NCBI RefSeq assembly: GCF_024055715.1
Contig: NZ_JAMXMV010000004.1
Coordinates: 310,001-374,000, forward strand
DNA from: Actinoallomurus soli
GTDB taxonomy: Bacteria > Actinomycetota > Actinomycetes > Streptosporangiales > Streptosporangiaceae
DNA length: 64,000 bases
Direction of reading: 5' to 3'
Positions 30,964 through 38,478 of the stretch are shown one piece after another. Below the pieces are notes generated by a model. It was given only the letters and a program-made list of their open reading frames with translations. It searched no databases and had not been told where the DNA came from. Positions within the stretch are counted from its first letter, which is position 1. Every line of letters starts with the position of its first letter. The translations under genes were made by a program, and so were the position numbers.

Positions 30964-31126
30964 GTTCGACCCGTCCTCGCTGATCGCGGCGGTGGTGTTC
31001 CTCGGCGTCGCCGTGTGCTATCTCGGCGGGCGTCCGCCCGTCTGGGCGGCCCCCGGCGTCGCCGTCGCGCTGGGGATCGTGCTCGTGCTCCGGGGGCTGT
31101 TCCGCTCCCGGCGCCACGAACCCTGA
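30950..31126 (+). CDS. Small two-span membrane protein overlapping the PspC gene
   Basis: A 58-residue ORF: VFRHRFDPSS, then two hydrophobic segments (LIAAVVFLGVAVCYLGG and VWAAPGVAVALGIVLVL), ending RSRRHEP. The GTG start has GGAGG six bases upstream, inside the PspC coding sequence, and the genes overlap by fourteen bases, so translation is coupled. It belongs to the PspC operon. Function is unknown. Confidence 0.75.
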   Translation: MFRHRFDPSSLIAAVVFLGVAVCYLGGRPPVWAAPGVAVALGIVLVLRGLFRSRRHEP

Positions 31127-31172
31127 CGGATCCGCCCCCGCATCGAAGAGAACGATCTGACCGCTCCTGCGC

Positions 31173-31204
31173 TATACACGCGGTGTATATATTGTGTGTA
31201 TAGT
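31173..31204 (+). promoter_or_regulatory. PadR operator and leaderless promoter
   Basis: Perfect palindrome TATACAC-GCG-GTGTATA (31173-31189), the kind of site bound by PadR repressors, followed by AT-rich repeats. A -10-like TATAGT (31199-31204) ends seven bases before the padR ATG, so the mRNA probably begins at the start codon. It is well placed for autorepression of padR and the ABC genes. Confidence 0.6.
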
Positions 31205-31211
31205 CGCGCGC

Positions 31212-31736
31212 ATGTCAGTCGCACAGACTCTGCTCGGCCTCCTGGAGTCGGGCCCGCGGTACGGCTACGACCTCAAGCGCGCGTACGACGAACGATTCGG
31301 ACGGGACCGGCCCCTGCACTACGGGCAGGTCTACTCCACCCTCGCCCGGCTGCTGAAGAACGGGCTCGTAGAGGTGGAGAGCGTCGAGCCGGGCGGCGGC
31401 CCCGAGCGCAAGTGCTACACCATCACCGACGCCGGCGTCACCGACGTCGAGCACTGGCTCGCGCAGCCGGAGAAGCCCGAGCCGTACCTGCAGAGCACCC
31501 TGTACACCAAAGTGGTGCTGGCCCTGCTGACCGGCCGCGCCGCCGCCGAGGTCCTCGACGCCCAGCGGACGGAGCACCTGCGCCTCATGCGCGAGCTCAC
31601 CCGCCGCAAGCAGCAGGGGGACCTCGCCGACAAGCTCATCTGCGATCACGCCCTCTTCCACCTCGAAGCGGACCTGCGCTGGCTGGAACTCACCGCCGCG
31701 CGGCTCGGCGAGCTCGCGAAGGAGGTGCGCCGGTGA
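31212..31736 (+). CDS. PadR-family transcriptional regulator
   Basis: A 174-residue repressor. It has an N-terminal winged helix (SVAQTLLGLLESGPRYGYDLKRAYDERF, then HYGQVYSTLARLLKNGLVEVE and CYTITDAG) and a C-terminal coiled dimerisation region (AAEVLDAQRTEHLRLMRELTRRKQQG). It is the first gene of an operon with an ABC ATPase and an FtsX permease. The stop overlaps the ATPase GTG (GTGA). It probably senses an exported or toxic lipophilic compound, as many PadR proteins do; that is inference. Confidence 0.93.
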   Translation: MSVAQTLLGLLESGPRYGYDLKRAYDERFGRDRPLHYGQVYSTLARLLKNGLVEVESVEPGGGPERKCYTITDAGVTDVEHWLAQPEKPEPYLQSTLYTKVVLALLTGRAAAEVLDAQRTEHLRLMRELTRRKQQGDLADKLICDHALFHLEADLRWLELTAARLGELAKEVRR

Positions 31737-32458
31737 GCCACGCGCTCTTCTCGGAGGCGCCGATGACCGGCGGCCGGCCCGACGCCCCGCCGCTGCTGTA
31801 CGGCGTCGACCTGCACAAGGCGTTCGGTCCGAGCAGGGCGCTGGACGGCGCCTCGCTGCACATCCGGGCCGGCGAGGTGGTGGCGCTCATGGGCCCGTCC
31901 GGATCCGGAAAGTCCACGCTGATGCACTGCATGGCCGGCATCGTGCGACCGGACTCGGGGCGCATCGTCTACCGGAACGACGACCTGACGACCATGTCCG
32001 ACGCGGACCGCAGCGCGCTCCGCCGCACGGAGTTCGGGTTCATCTTCCAGTTCGGGCAGCTCGTACCGGAGTTGTCGTGCCTGGAGAACGTCGCGCTGGC
32101 GCTGCGCCTCGGCGGCGCCCGGCAGCGTGCAGCCGAGGCGAAGGCCGCGGAATGGCTGGAGACGCTGGAGGTGGCCGACGTCGCCGCCAAACGGCCTGGA
32201 GAGATCTCCGGCGGCCAGGGCCAGCGGGTCGCGGTGGCCCGAGCGCTCGCGGCCGACCCCAGCGTGATCTTCGCGGACGAGCCGACGGGCGCGCTCGACT
32301 CGCTGAACGGCGAGAAGGTGATGGACCTGCTCACCGCGTCCGCCCGGCGGATGGGCACCGCCGTCCTGCTGGTGACCCACGACGCAAGGGTCGCCGCCTA
32401 CTCGGATCGCGAGGTCGTGGTCCGCGACGGCCGGACGCGGGAAGGCGAGCCCTCGTGA
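31733..32458 (+). CDS. ABC transporter ATP-binding protein (MacB/LolD type)
   Basis: A 241-residue ATPase with Walker A GPSGSGKS (54-61), Q-loop FIFQFGQLVPELS, signature ISGGQGQRVAVARAL, Walker B VIFADEPTGALDS and H-loop LLVTHDARVAA. The FtsX-type permease follows, so this is a MacB-like type VII exporter or mechanotransmission pump. The GTG start has GGAGG eight bases upstream; it overlaps padR and the permease by four bases each. Confidence 0.93.
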   Translation: MSHALFSEAPMTGGRPDAPPLLYGVDLHKAFGPSRALDGASLHIRAGEVVALMGPSGSGKSTLMHCMAGIVRPDSGRIVYRNDDLTTMSDADRSALRRTEFGFIFQFGQLVPELSCLENVALALRLGGARQRAAEAKAAEWLETLEVADVAAKRPGEISGGQGQRVAVARALAADPSVIFADEPTGALDSLNGEKVMDLLTASARRMGTAVLLVTHDARVAAYSDREVVVRDGRTREGEPS

Positions 32459-34875
32459 GCCGTCCGCCCCGCAGCGCGGCCTCCGCGGGTCCGCACCGCA
32501 GCACGCCCTCCGCGGGTCCGCACCGCAGCGCGGCCTCCGCGCGTTCGCGGCCCGCGGCGCGCCCCTGGTACGCGCGGTGGTCCGGCGACCTCGCGCTCGG
32601 TGTCCGGCTGGCGTTCGCGGGCGGACGCTCCGGGTGGAGCAGGATCGCGATGACCGCGGTCGGCGTCGGGCTCGGCGTGATGATGCTCCTGGTCGCCGCT
32701 TCGATGCCGACGATGCTCCACGCACGTGGCGAGCGGACCGCGGCGCGCGACTACGGATCGGCGGAGATGTCGAGGCCTTCGGACCGCTCGCTCCTCATCG
32801 GTGTGCAGGACACCGACTTCTACGGCAAGTCGATCAGAGGCCGGGTCCTCAGGCCGGAGGGGCCGCGGGCACCGCTCCCGCCCGGGGTGGCGGCGTTCCC
32901 GAATCCGGGCGAGATGGTGGTGTCACCGGCGCTGGCGGACCTGCTGTCCTCGCGCGAGGACGCGTTGCTGCGGCCGCGTCTCGGCTACCGCGTCGTCGGC
33001 AGGATCGGCCACGCCGGCCTCGGAGGCGCGCAGGAGTACGCCTACTACGCCGGCAGCGACCGGCTCACGTTGCGATCGGGCCTCGTCGTGCGCGTCACGT
33101 CGTTCGGCAGCCGCTCCCCCGGCCAGAGTCTCGGCCCGGTGCTGGTGCTGCTCGTGGTGATCGCCTTCGTCGTCCTGCTGCTGCCGGTCGCGGTGTTCAT
33201 CGGCACGGCCATGCGCTTCGGCGGCGAATCCAGCGACCACAGGCTCGCCGCGCTGCGCCTGATGGGCGCCGACCAGCGCATGGCGCGGCGCTTCGCCGCG
33301 GCGGAGGCGCTGCTGGCCTCGGTGTTCGGACTGCTGGTCGGCGCGCTGATGTTCCTGGTCGTCCGGGTGTTCGTCGAGCAGGTCACGGTGTTCGGCGTCG
33401 GCTTCTTCACCTCCGACGTCCGGCCCGCGCTCCAGCCCGCGGTGCTGATCGCACTGGCCGTTCCCGTCTCGTCGGTGCTCGTCACCCTCTTCTCCCTGCG
33501 GAAGGTGATGATCGAGCCGCTCGGTGTCGTCCGCAGCGCGACTCGTACCCGGCGCCGGCTCTGGTGGCGCCCGATCGTCCCCTTCATCGGCCTCGCCCTG
33601 CTGTATCCGCTGCTCCGCGGGGTTCAGCGGCTGGGAAGCTTCAACGAGTACCAGGTCGCGGTGGGGGTGGCGCTGCTGCTCATCGGCATCGCGACCCTGC
33701 TGCCGTGGATCGTCGAGGCGGTCGTCGGCCGCCTCGGGAGCGGCGGTGGGCTGTCCTGGCATCTCGCCGTACGCCGGCTGCAACTGGACGGCGGGACCTC
33801 CGTGCGCGCCGTCAGCGGCATCGTCGTCGCGGTCGCGGGAGCGATCGCGCTGCAGACGATGTTCACCGGCGTGCGCGGCGACTACGTGCAGGAGACCGGC
33901 CAGAACACCTCGCGCGCGCAGGCTCAGGTGACCTTCCGCGGGGCCGTCGACGGTACGCGCGCCGCCGGGGCCGCCGCGCGGCTGGGCTCCGCGCCCGGCG
34001 TGCGCGGGGCTCTGGCCAAGGCCACCACGAGCGTGCTCCTCCCGGGCGCTAAGAAGGACGACTCCTGGGTGACGCTGACCGTCGCCGACTGTCCCGCTCT
34101 CCGGGAGGTGATCCGGATCGGCCGCTGCGCCGACGGTGACGTCTTCATCGCCGGTCTCGGGAGACGCGCCCCACGGCCGGGCGAGACCGTCCGGGTCGAC
34201 GCCGACGAGGACACCGGTGGAGGCCGCGGCCCGTCGTGGCGGATCCCCAAGTCCGCGCGCCCGGCGGGGCAGCGGACCAACCCCCTCGGCCAGACCGAGG
34301 AGGGCGTCTTCGCCACCCCCTCCGCCGTCGACCCCCGCATCCTCCGGACGGCGCACGTCACCATGCTCGTACGGGTGAACACCGCCGACGGGGACGCCGT
34401 GGAGCGGATGCGCAACGCCGTGGCGGCCCTCGATCCGATGGCCGATGTGATGATGCTGACGGGGACTCAGGAGGACAACGGGTTCGGCGCGGTCCGCCGT
34501 GGCCTGTTCATCGGCGCGATCGCCGCCCTGCTGGTGATCGGGGCGGTCCTGCTGGTGACGGTGCTGGAACAGATGAAGCAGCGGCGCCGCCTGCTGGCGA
34601 TGCTCGTCGCCTTCGGCACCCGGCGCTCCGTCCTCAATCGGTCGGTGCTGTGGCAGACCACTGTGCCGATGGTGCTGGGCCTGCTGCTGGCGGTCCCGGC
34701 CGGGACCGGTATCGGCGCGCTCCTGCTGAAGATGTCCGAGAAGCCGGTCTCCATCAACTGGGCGGCCGTCACCGGCATCTGCGGCGCCGCCGCCGGCGTG
34801 GTGCTCCTGGTGACGGCGTTCAGCCTCCCGACCGTACGGCGCCTGATGGACCCGGAGGGCCTGCGCACCGAGTGA
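32455..34875 (+). CDS. FtsX-like ABC transporter permease
   Basis: An 806-residue permease with two FtsX domains. After a Ser/Ala/Pro-rich cytoplasmic head come a span at about 62-85 (IAMTAVGVGLGVMMLLVAAS), an extracellular domain, a cluster of three spans at about 220-350, a central pair, a second extracellular domain and three C-terminal spans ending RRLMDPEGLRTE. It is fed by the ATPase encoded just upstream (GTGA overlap). Substrate is unknown; a peptide or lipid exporter under PadR control is likely. The head contains tandem DNA repeats. Confidence 0.9.
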   Translation: MSRPPRSAASAGPHRSTPSAGPHRSAASARSRPAARPWYARWSGDLALGVRLAFAGGRSGWSRIAMTAVGVGLGVMMLLVAASMPTMLHARGERTAARDYGSAEMSRPSDRSLLIGVQDTDFYGKSIRGRVLRPEGPRAPLPPGVAAFPNPGEMVVSPALADLLSSREDALLRPRLGYRVVGRIGHAGLGGAQEYAYYAGSDRLTLRSGLVVRVTSFGSRSPGQSLGPVLVLLVVIAFVVLLLPVAVFIGTAMRFGGESSDHRLAALRLMGADQRMARRFAAAEALLASVFGLLVGALMFLVVRVFVEQVTVFGVGFFTSDVRPALQPAVLIALAVPVSSVLVTLFSLRKVMIEPLGVVRSATRTRRRLWWRPIVPFIGLALLYPLLRGVQRLGSFNEYQVAVGVALLLIGIATLLPWIVEAVVGRLGSGGGLSWHLAVRRLQLDGGTSVRAVSGIVVAVAGAIALQTMFTGVRGDYVQETGQNTSRAQAQVTFRGAVDGTRAAGAAARLGSAPGVRGALAKATTSVLLPGAKKDDSWVTLTVADCPALREVIRIGRCADGDVFIAGLGRRAPRPGETVRVDADEDTGGGRGPSWRIPKSARPAGQRTNPLGQTEEGVFATPSAVDPRILRTAHVTMLVRVNTADGDAVERMRNAVAALDPMADVMMLTGTQEDNGFGAVRRGLFIGAIAALLVIGAVLLVTVLEQMKQRRRLLAMLVAFGTRRSVLNRSVLWQTTVPMVLGLLLAVPAGTGIGALLLKMSEKPVSINWAAVTGICGAAAGVVLLVTAFSLPTVRRLMDPEGLRTE
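32471..32551 (+). repeat. Three tandem 27-bp repeats in the FtsX gene head
   Basis: Units begin at 32471, 32498 and 32525 (GCAGCGCGGCCTCCGCGGGT and variants; the third unit is degenerate). They encode repeats of SAGPHRS in the cytoplasmic N-terminus. Unit length is a multiple of three, so expansion would keep frame. Confidence 0.8.
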
Positions 34876-34903
34876 GGCGACCGTACCGCCCGCCGGGACG
34901 CGG

Positions 34904-36373
34904 TCAGGCCGGGGCCGGCGAGGACGACGGTGGCGACACCGAGGACGGCGAGGAGAGGGTCGGGGACTCGGCGGACGGTTCGGCGCCCGTACGCCGGGTC
35001 CCCCACCAGACGACGACGATGAAGACGATCAGCCAGACCAGGTTCGCCCAGCGCACGTAGAAGTGCTGGTAGCCGTTCACGCGCACGCCGGGCAGCGTGA
35101 ACACGCCGAGCATGACGCCCCGGAGGATCAGCATCCAGTCCAGGCGGCGGTAGGACAGCAGCGCCAGGACCGGCAGCAGCATGGCGTCGTACCAGGGGTA
35201 CTGCAGCGGCGAGACCAGGGTGGTGCCGAACGCCAGCACCGCCACGGGCAGCACGTCGAGCGGGAGCCGCCGCGTCTCGTCGGACGGCCGCCGCCACAGC
35301 GCGAACGGCAGGCCGGACCGCCACCACAGGAAGGCCGTCAGCGCGACCGCGAGCGCCCCCATCCACAGCGTGTACAGGCCGTGGTGGGTCAGGATGTACT
35401 CCGGGACCGGCAGGTACCGGTCCTTCTTGCGGCCGAGGCGGGCGTTCAGCGAGTTCAGCGCGGCCGGCCCGGCGAGCAGGTAGCCGCCGCCGGCGACCAG
35501 CAGGAGACCCACGGCACTGGCCGCCGCGCGCCGGAACCGCGCCGGGGACAGCCACGCGGCGACGACCAGCCCGACCGCGGGGAACAGGAACGACGCCTTG
35601 ACGGCGACCGCCGCCCCGCCCAGCACCCCGCCCGCGAACGCCGAGCGCCGCGCCGCGTACAGGGCGGCGACCAGGAAGAACACCGCGAAGGCGTCCGCGT
35701 GCCCGCTGCCCACCATCCAGAACAGGATCAGCGGGTTCGCCGTCCACAGGAGGCAGGCCCGGAGCCGGCGCACCGGGTCGGGGCCGGTCATCCGGTGCAG
35801 GATCACCCCGGTGCCGACGAACGCGGCCGCGTTGGCCCACTTGAGCAGGAAGATGATCCGCGCCATCGAGTTCCCGCCGAAGTGCGCGGCGAGCCACTGG
35901 ATGAACGTCATGATCGGCCCGTACACCGTGGGAACCCGCTGCCAGCCGCTGGGCATCAGCAGGCCGACCGGGTCGCCGGTGTGCGCCAGCCGCAGCGGGG
36001 TCGTGACGTACGGGTCCCGGCCCAGGTCGGCGATCCGCCCGTAGATCGCGTAGTTCATCATGTCGACGGAGCCGGCGGGCGGCAGCATCGCGTACACGCA
36101 GGCGACGACGGCACCGGCGATCAGCAGCCGCCGGGGGCTCACCCACACGCCCCCGCGCAGGGCGTACAGCCCGGCCAGCACTCCGGCGCCCGCGGTCACC
36201 GCCGCGATCCACGTCAGGGTCGTGACCGTCCCCGAGGACGGGGTTCCGCCGAATGTCAGGAACGGCCAGGTCGGTCCGAAGTACGGCACGGCCGCCGAGG
36301 TGCCGAGCACCATCGCCGCGCCCATCGCGACGATGCTCACCCCCAGCATCACCCAGGAAAAGACGCGGGACAT
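34904..36373 (-). CDS. GT-C polyprenol-phosphomannose mannosyltransferase (MptB/DUF2029-like)
   Basis: A 489-residue polytopic protein with about twelve spans, resembling alpha-1,6-mannosyltransferases that use polyprenyl-phosphate mannose. The first extracytoplasmic loop has the acidic catalytic region typical of GT-C enzymes (MLPPAGSVDMMNYAIYGRIADLGRDPY), followed by PSGWQRVPTVYGPIMTFIQW and LLWTANPLILFWMVGSGHADAFAVFF. The C-terminal tail is Ser/Pro-rich. It probably acts in lipomannan-like or other glycan synthesis. It is convergent with the FtsX operon. Confidence 0.85.
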   Translation of the reverse strand: MSRVFSWVMLGVSIVAMGAAMVLGTSAAVPYFGPTWPFLTFGGTPSSGTVTTLTWIAAVTAGAGVLAGLYALRGGVWVSPRRLLIAGAVVACVYAMLPPAGSVDMMNYAIYGRIADLGRDPYVTTPLRLAHTGDPVGLLMPSGWQRVPTVYGPIMTFIQWLAAHFGGNSMARIIFLLKWANAAAFVGTGVILHRMTGPDPVRRLRACLLWTANPLILFWMVGSGHADAFAVFFLVAALYAARRSAFAGGVLGGAAVAVKASFLFPAVGLVVAAWLSPARFRRAAASAVGLLLVAGGGYLLAGPAALNSLNARLGRKKDRYLPVPEYILTHHGLYTLWMGALAVALTAFLWWRSGLPFALWRRPSDETRRLPLDVLPVAVLAFGTTLVSPLQYPWYDAMLLPVLALLSYRRLDWMLILRGVMLGVFTLPGVRVNGYQHFYVRWANLVWLIVFIVVVWWGTRRTGAEPSAESPTLSSPSSVSPPSSSPAPA

Positions 36374-36490
36374 GTGACATGACCGTAAGGGCGGAATATC
36401 GGAGTTGCAGCGGGTCGGAGACGGTGTTCACCGAACGCTCATCTGAGGGTCGCGTGCGCGCCGACCGCGTGAACCGGACGGCCGTGCGAA

Positions 36491-36577
36491 GGCCGATCGC
36501 GAGCGCCGGACCGCCGCCGCGTACGCCCGCGCGTACCGGCCGATCACGAGCGCCGGGCCGGACCGCCGCGTACGCCG
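36491..36577. repeat. Imperfect tandem direct repeat
   Basis: Two approximately 40-bp copies (36491-36530 and 36538-36577), both beginning GGCCGATC(G/A)CGAGCGCCGG and ending near CCGCGTACGCC, immediately past the stop of the cysteine-dioxygenase-like gene. Confidence 0.6.
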
Positions 36578-36579
36578 GT

Positions 36580-36981
36580 CTAGACGGTCGCGTGGAGGCT
36601 GACGGCGTACGCCGGGCCGGGGTTCACGAGCTCACGCGGATGCCCCGCGCCGTACACGCGGATCCGGTTCGCCCGTACGGCGCGCTCCGCGACCCCGTGA
36701 TCGGTGATCGTGCGCTCCGACAGCTCCCCGGCGAGCACCGCCAGCACGTCGGCGACGGGGGCGGCGCGGTGCCCGGGCGGCCACGCGGACAGCCAGACCT
36801 CCGCCTCGCCGAGCAGCCGCACGGGCACGCCGTCGAAGCGGGCGAGGTGCCACCAGTCGCCGGGGCTGGCGGCGAGCTCACGGACGAGCCCGGCCAGGCG
36901 GCCGACCGTGACGGTCGGACGGGTGGAGAACGGGCTGTCGGCGCCCTGCATGGTCAAATCCGGGATGACGGAAAGGTTCAC
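36580..36981 (-). CDS. Cysteine dioxygenase-like cupin lacking metal ligands
   Basis: A 133-residue single-domain cupin related to actinobacterial cysteine dioxygenase-like proteins: TVGRLAGLVRELAASPGDWWHLARFD, EVWLSAWPPGH, LAVLAGELSERTI, RVYGAGHPRELVNPGPAYAVSLH. In active homologues GH is followed by a loop with two iron-binding histidines (HDHG-type). Here it reads RAAPVADVL (72-80), so those ligands are absent and only the distal H114 is in place; catalysis is doubtful. The GTG at 36981 has AAGGA seven bases upstream. A Cys-rich leader ORF ends 59 bases upstream. Confidence 0.7.
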   Translation of the reverse strand: MNLSVIPDLTMQGADSPFSTRPTVTVGRLAGLVRELAASPGDWWHLARFDGVPVRLLGEAEVWLSAWPPGHRAAPVADVLAVLAGELSERTITDHGVAERAVRANRIRVYGAGHPRELVNPGPAYAVSLHATV

Positions 36982-37040
36982 CGGGAAGTCCTTCGGTGGC
37001 GCGGCGGCGTGCCGCAGGCTGACGGTCGGCTGGAACGGGA

Positions 37041-37124
37041 TCAGCGACAACAACACGAAGGACACAGCGCGGCGACCGCGTGGCGAGAGGCCACGTGGGC
37101 GGTCGTCATCCGGCGCGCTGGCAT
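37041..37124 (-). CDS. Putative Cys-rich regulatory leader peptide
   Basis: A 27-codon ORF beginning MPARRMTTAHVASR and ending AALCPSCCCR, followed by a stop 59 bases before the cysteine-dioxygenase-like gene. Four of the last seven residues are cysteine. Poly-Cys upstream ORFs are known in actinobacteria (mycobacteria) as cysteine-responsive attenuators of sulfur genes. There is no ribosome site, but the predicted promoter (TTGACG, 18 bp, CACACT, then seven bases) puts the transcript start at the ATG, so translation would be leaderless. The role is inferred from composition and position. Confidence 0.55.
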   Translation of the reverse strand: MPARRMTTAHVASRHAVAALCPSCCCR

Positions 37125-37131
37125 GGCATCA

Positions 37132-37161
37132 AGTGTGCAGGTCACTGGCGTTCCGCGTCAA
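37132..37161 (-). promoter_or_regulatory. Predicted promoter of the leader ORF
   Basis: On the minus strand TTGACG (37161-37156), 18-bp spacer, CACACT (37137-37132), then seven bases to the leader ATG at 37124. In the second repeat copy the -35 is identical and the -10 is CGCACT, a weaker match. Confidence 0.5.
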
Positions 37162-37287
37162 ACGCCGCGCGGCCCGTACGGCTGCGTCCCAGGTGGAACC
37201 GGCGTTTCGGCCCCGCCGCGGGCGGCGCGCGGGCCGTCGGCGCGTCCTCCGCGCCGACGCGGAAGCTCCGATGAAGGCGACCCGGTC

Positions 37288-37926
37288 TCAGCCGAGCGCG
37301 TGTTCGAGCCGGTGCGGCATCTTCCAGCCTTCGGCGAGCCGTGAGGGGTGGATGTTCTCCCCGCCGCCGAAGAACTCGCAGAACTTCATGATCAGCGGAT
37401 CCCACCGCAGCGGATCGACGTAGTGCGTCCCCGGAATGATCAGCTCTTCCTCGACGTGGGCGCGGAGGACCCGCACCTGGAAGGCCGTCGCCCGCAGGTC
37501 CGGGCCCTCCAACGGGTGGATCGCCTCGACCTCGCACTCCAGTTGAATCGGGCACTCCTGGACGCGCGGCGCCCGGACCAGATCGGCGGGCTGCTCGGTG
37601 AGCCCGGCCGCCCCGAACTTGTCCCGCTCGGACCGGTAGCCGCGTTCCCGCTTGAACTCCGTGACCTCGGGCGTTCCCGTGAGCAGCGCGATCCGGTCGA
37701 CGGCGTCGACCATCGAGGAAGGGACCAGGTTCAGCACGCACTCGCGTTCCCGGCGCAGGTTCGCCGTGGTCTGGCCGCTGTTGCCGAGGCCCAGCAGGCA
37801 GCGGTCGCCCAGCCACCAGGCGGACGACATCGGCGCGAGGTTCGGCGACCCGTCCTCGTTCCGCGAGCCGATCAGGACCACCGGGGTCCCGAAGTACAGC
37901 ACTTTCAACTCGGCCACCTGGTGCAT
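37288..37926 (-). CDS. Flavin reductase-like (DIM6/NTAB) FMN-binding protein
   Basis: A 212-residue protein of the flavin reductase-like split-barrel family: VLYFGTPVVLIGSRNEDGSPNLAPMSSAWWLGDRCLLGLG, NLRRERECVLNLVPSS (FMN site region), ECPIQLECEVEAIHPL and IIPGTHYVDPLRWDPLI. Members reduce FMN for partner monooxygenases or are bound-flavin oxidoreductases. The start is the ATG of MHQVAELK, with GAGG nine bases upstream. A long 5' region contains mutually exclusive hairpins and the second leader-repeat copy. A truncated paralogue lies upstream at 38341-38472. Confidence 0.87.
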   Translation of the reverse strand: MHQVAELKVLYFGTPVVLIGSRNEDGSPNLAPMSSAWWLGDRCLLGLGNSGQTTANLRRERECVLNLVPSSMVDAVDRIALLTGTPEVTEFKRERGYRSERDKFGAAGLTEQPADLVRAPRVQECPIQLECEVEAIHPLEGPDLRATAFQVRVLRAHVEEELIIPGTHYVDPLRWDPLIMKFCEFFGGGENIHPSRLAEGWKMPHRLEHALG

Positions 37927-38057
37927 GCTCCCCGTCCTCACGTCGTCGCGATCACCGTCGGGACGACCCTGCCTTCTCTCGCCGGCCACCGCTGGCAGGA
38001 ATTCGACCTGTGGTTCGCGGCGCAGCACGAAAAGGGGATGACTCTGGCGAATCACCT

Positions 38058-38102
38058 GGCCCCCGGGAGGTGTTCTCCTGGGGCCGTCTACTCCCAGGAG
38101 AA
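38058..38102 (-). promoter_or_regulatory. Two alternative hairpins upstream of the flavin reductase
   Basis: Hairpin A pairs 38093-38102 with 38073-38082 (10 bp, 10-base loop). Hairpin B pairs 38080-38085 with 38058-38063 and 38075-38078 with 38066-38069. They share 38073-38085 and cannot coexist in one RNA. The stop TAG of the ORF running from the second leader copy (38279 to 38088) falls in the loop of A. This is attenuator-like architecture; no U-tract follows B. Confidence 0.4.
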
Positions 38103-38206
38103 TTCGTCTTCCGTGAGTAGACGGCACGAAACGCGATGGGTCACCCGGCGAGCGAATGCGGTACCGCCGCCACCGCTCTCGACGGCCCCGGGGACCTGTC
38201 GCTGGG

Positions 38207-38331
38207 TCGGCGACAACGACACGAAGGACACAGCGCGGCGAGAGGCCACGTGGGCGGTCGTCATCCGGCGCGCTGGCATGGCAACAAGTGCGCAGGTCAC
38301 CGGCGTTCCGCGTCAAACGCCGCGCGGCCCG
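38207..38331. repeat. Promoter-leader direct repeat, copy 2
   Basis: 125-bp copy of 37041-37176, with the same -35, a mutated -10 and an 11-bp deletion. The deletion shifts the leader frame, so the Cys-rich end is lost and the ORF (ATG at 38279) runs on to 38088. Confidence 0.9.
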
Positions 38332-38340
38332 CAAGGCCGG

Positions 38341-38472
38341 CCGCGAGTCCAGGCCGAAGTAGTACCGGAAGTCGTAGACCAGCGGGCTCCAGCGGGCCGG
38401 ATCGACATGGGAGGTGCCGGGCACGACGATGTCGGCCGCAGCGTGCACCCGCAGCACCCTCGCCTCGGCGAT
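38341..38472 (-). pseudogene. C-terminal fragment of a second flavin reductase
   Basis: Reads EARVLRVHAAADIVVPGTSHVDPARW and VYDFRYYFGLD, clearly matching the last 45 residues of the intact paralogue (VRVLRAHVEEELIIPGTHYVDPLRW). It has no N-terminal part: upstream sequence is the 3' end of the ROK regulator, seven bases away. Downstream it runs straight into repeat copy 2. It is a remnant of a duplication of the flavin reductase plus promoter-leader unit. Confidence 0.8.
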
Positions 38473-38478
38473 GGAACG

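Larger units (their letters stand above)
37041..37176. repeat. Promoter-leader direct repeat, copy 1
   Basis: 136-bp block containing the -35/-10 elements and the Cys-rich leader ORF. A 125-bp copy lies at 38207-38331 in the same orientation. The copies differ by an 11-bp insertion (CCGCGTGGCGA, present here) and a handful of substitutions. Confidence 0.9.

Noticed and set aside
38088-38300. A real 70-residue protein from leader copy 2
   Set aside because: It arises from an 11-bp deletion in a duplicated leader and shows no domain. I treat it as a degenerate leader that may have a regulatory role, not a protein gene.
37041-38331. The 125-136 bp duplicated block as a miniature transposable element
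   Set aside because: No terminal inverted repeats or target-site duplications are visible; its content (promoter plus leader) and its neighbours fit a local tandem duplication better.
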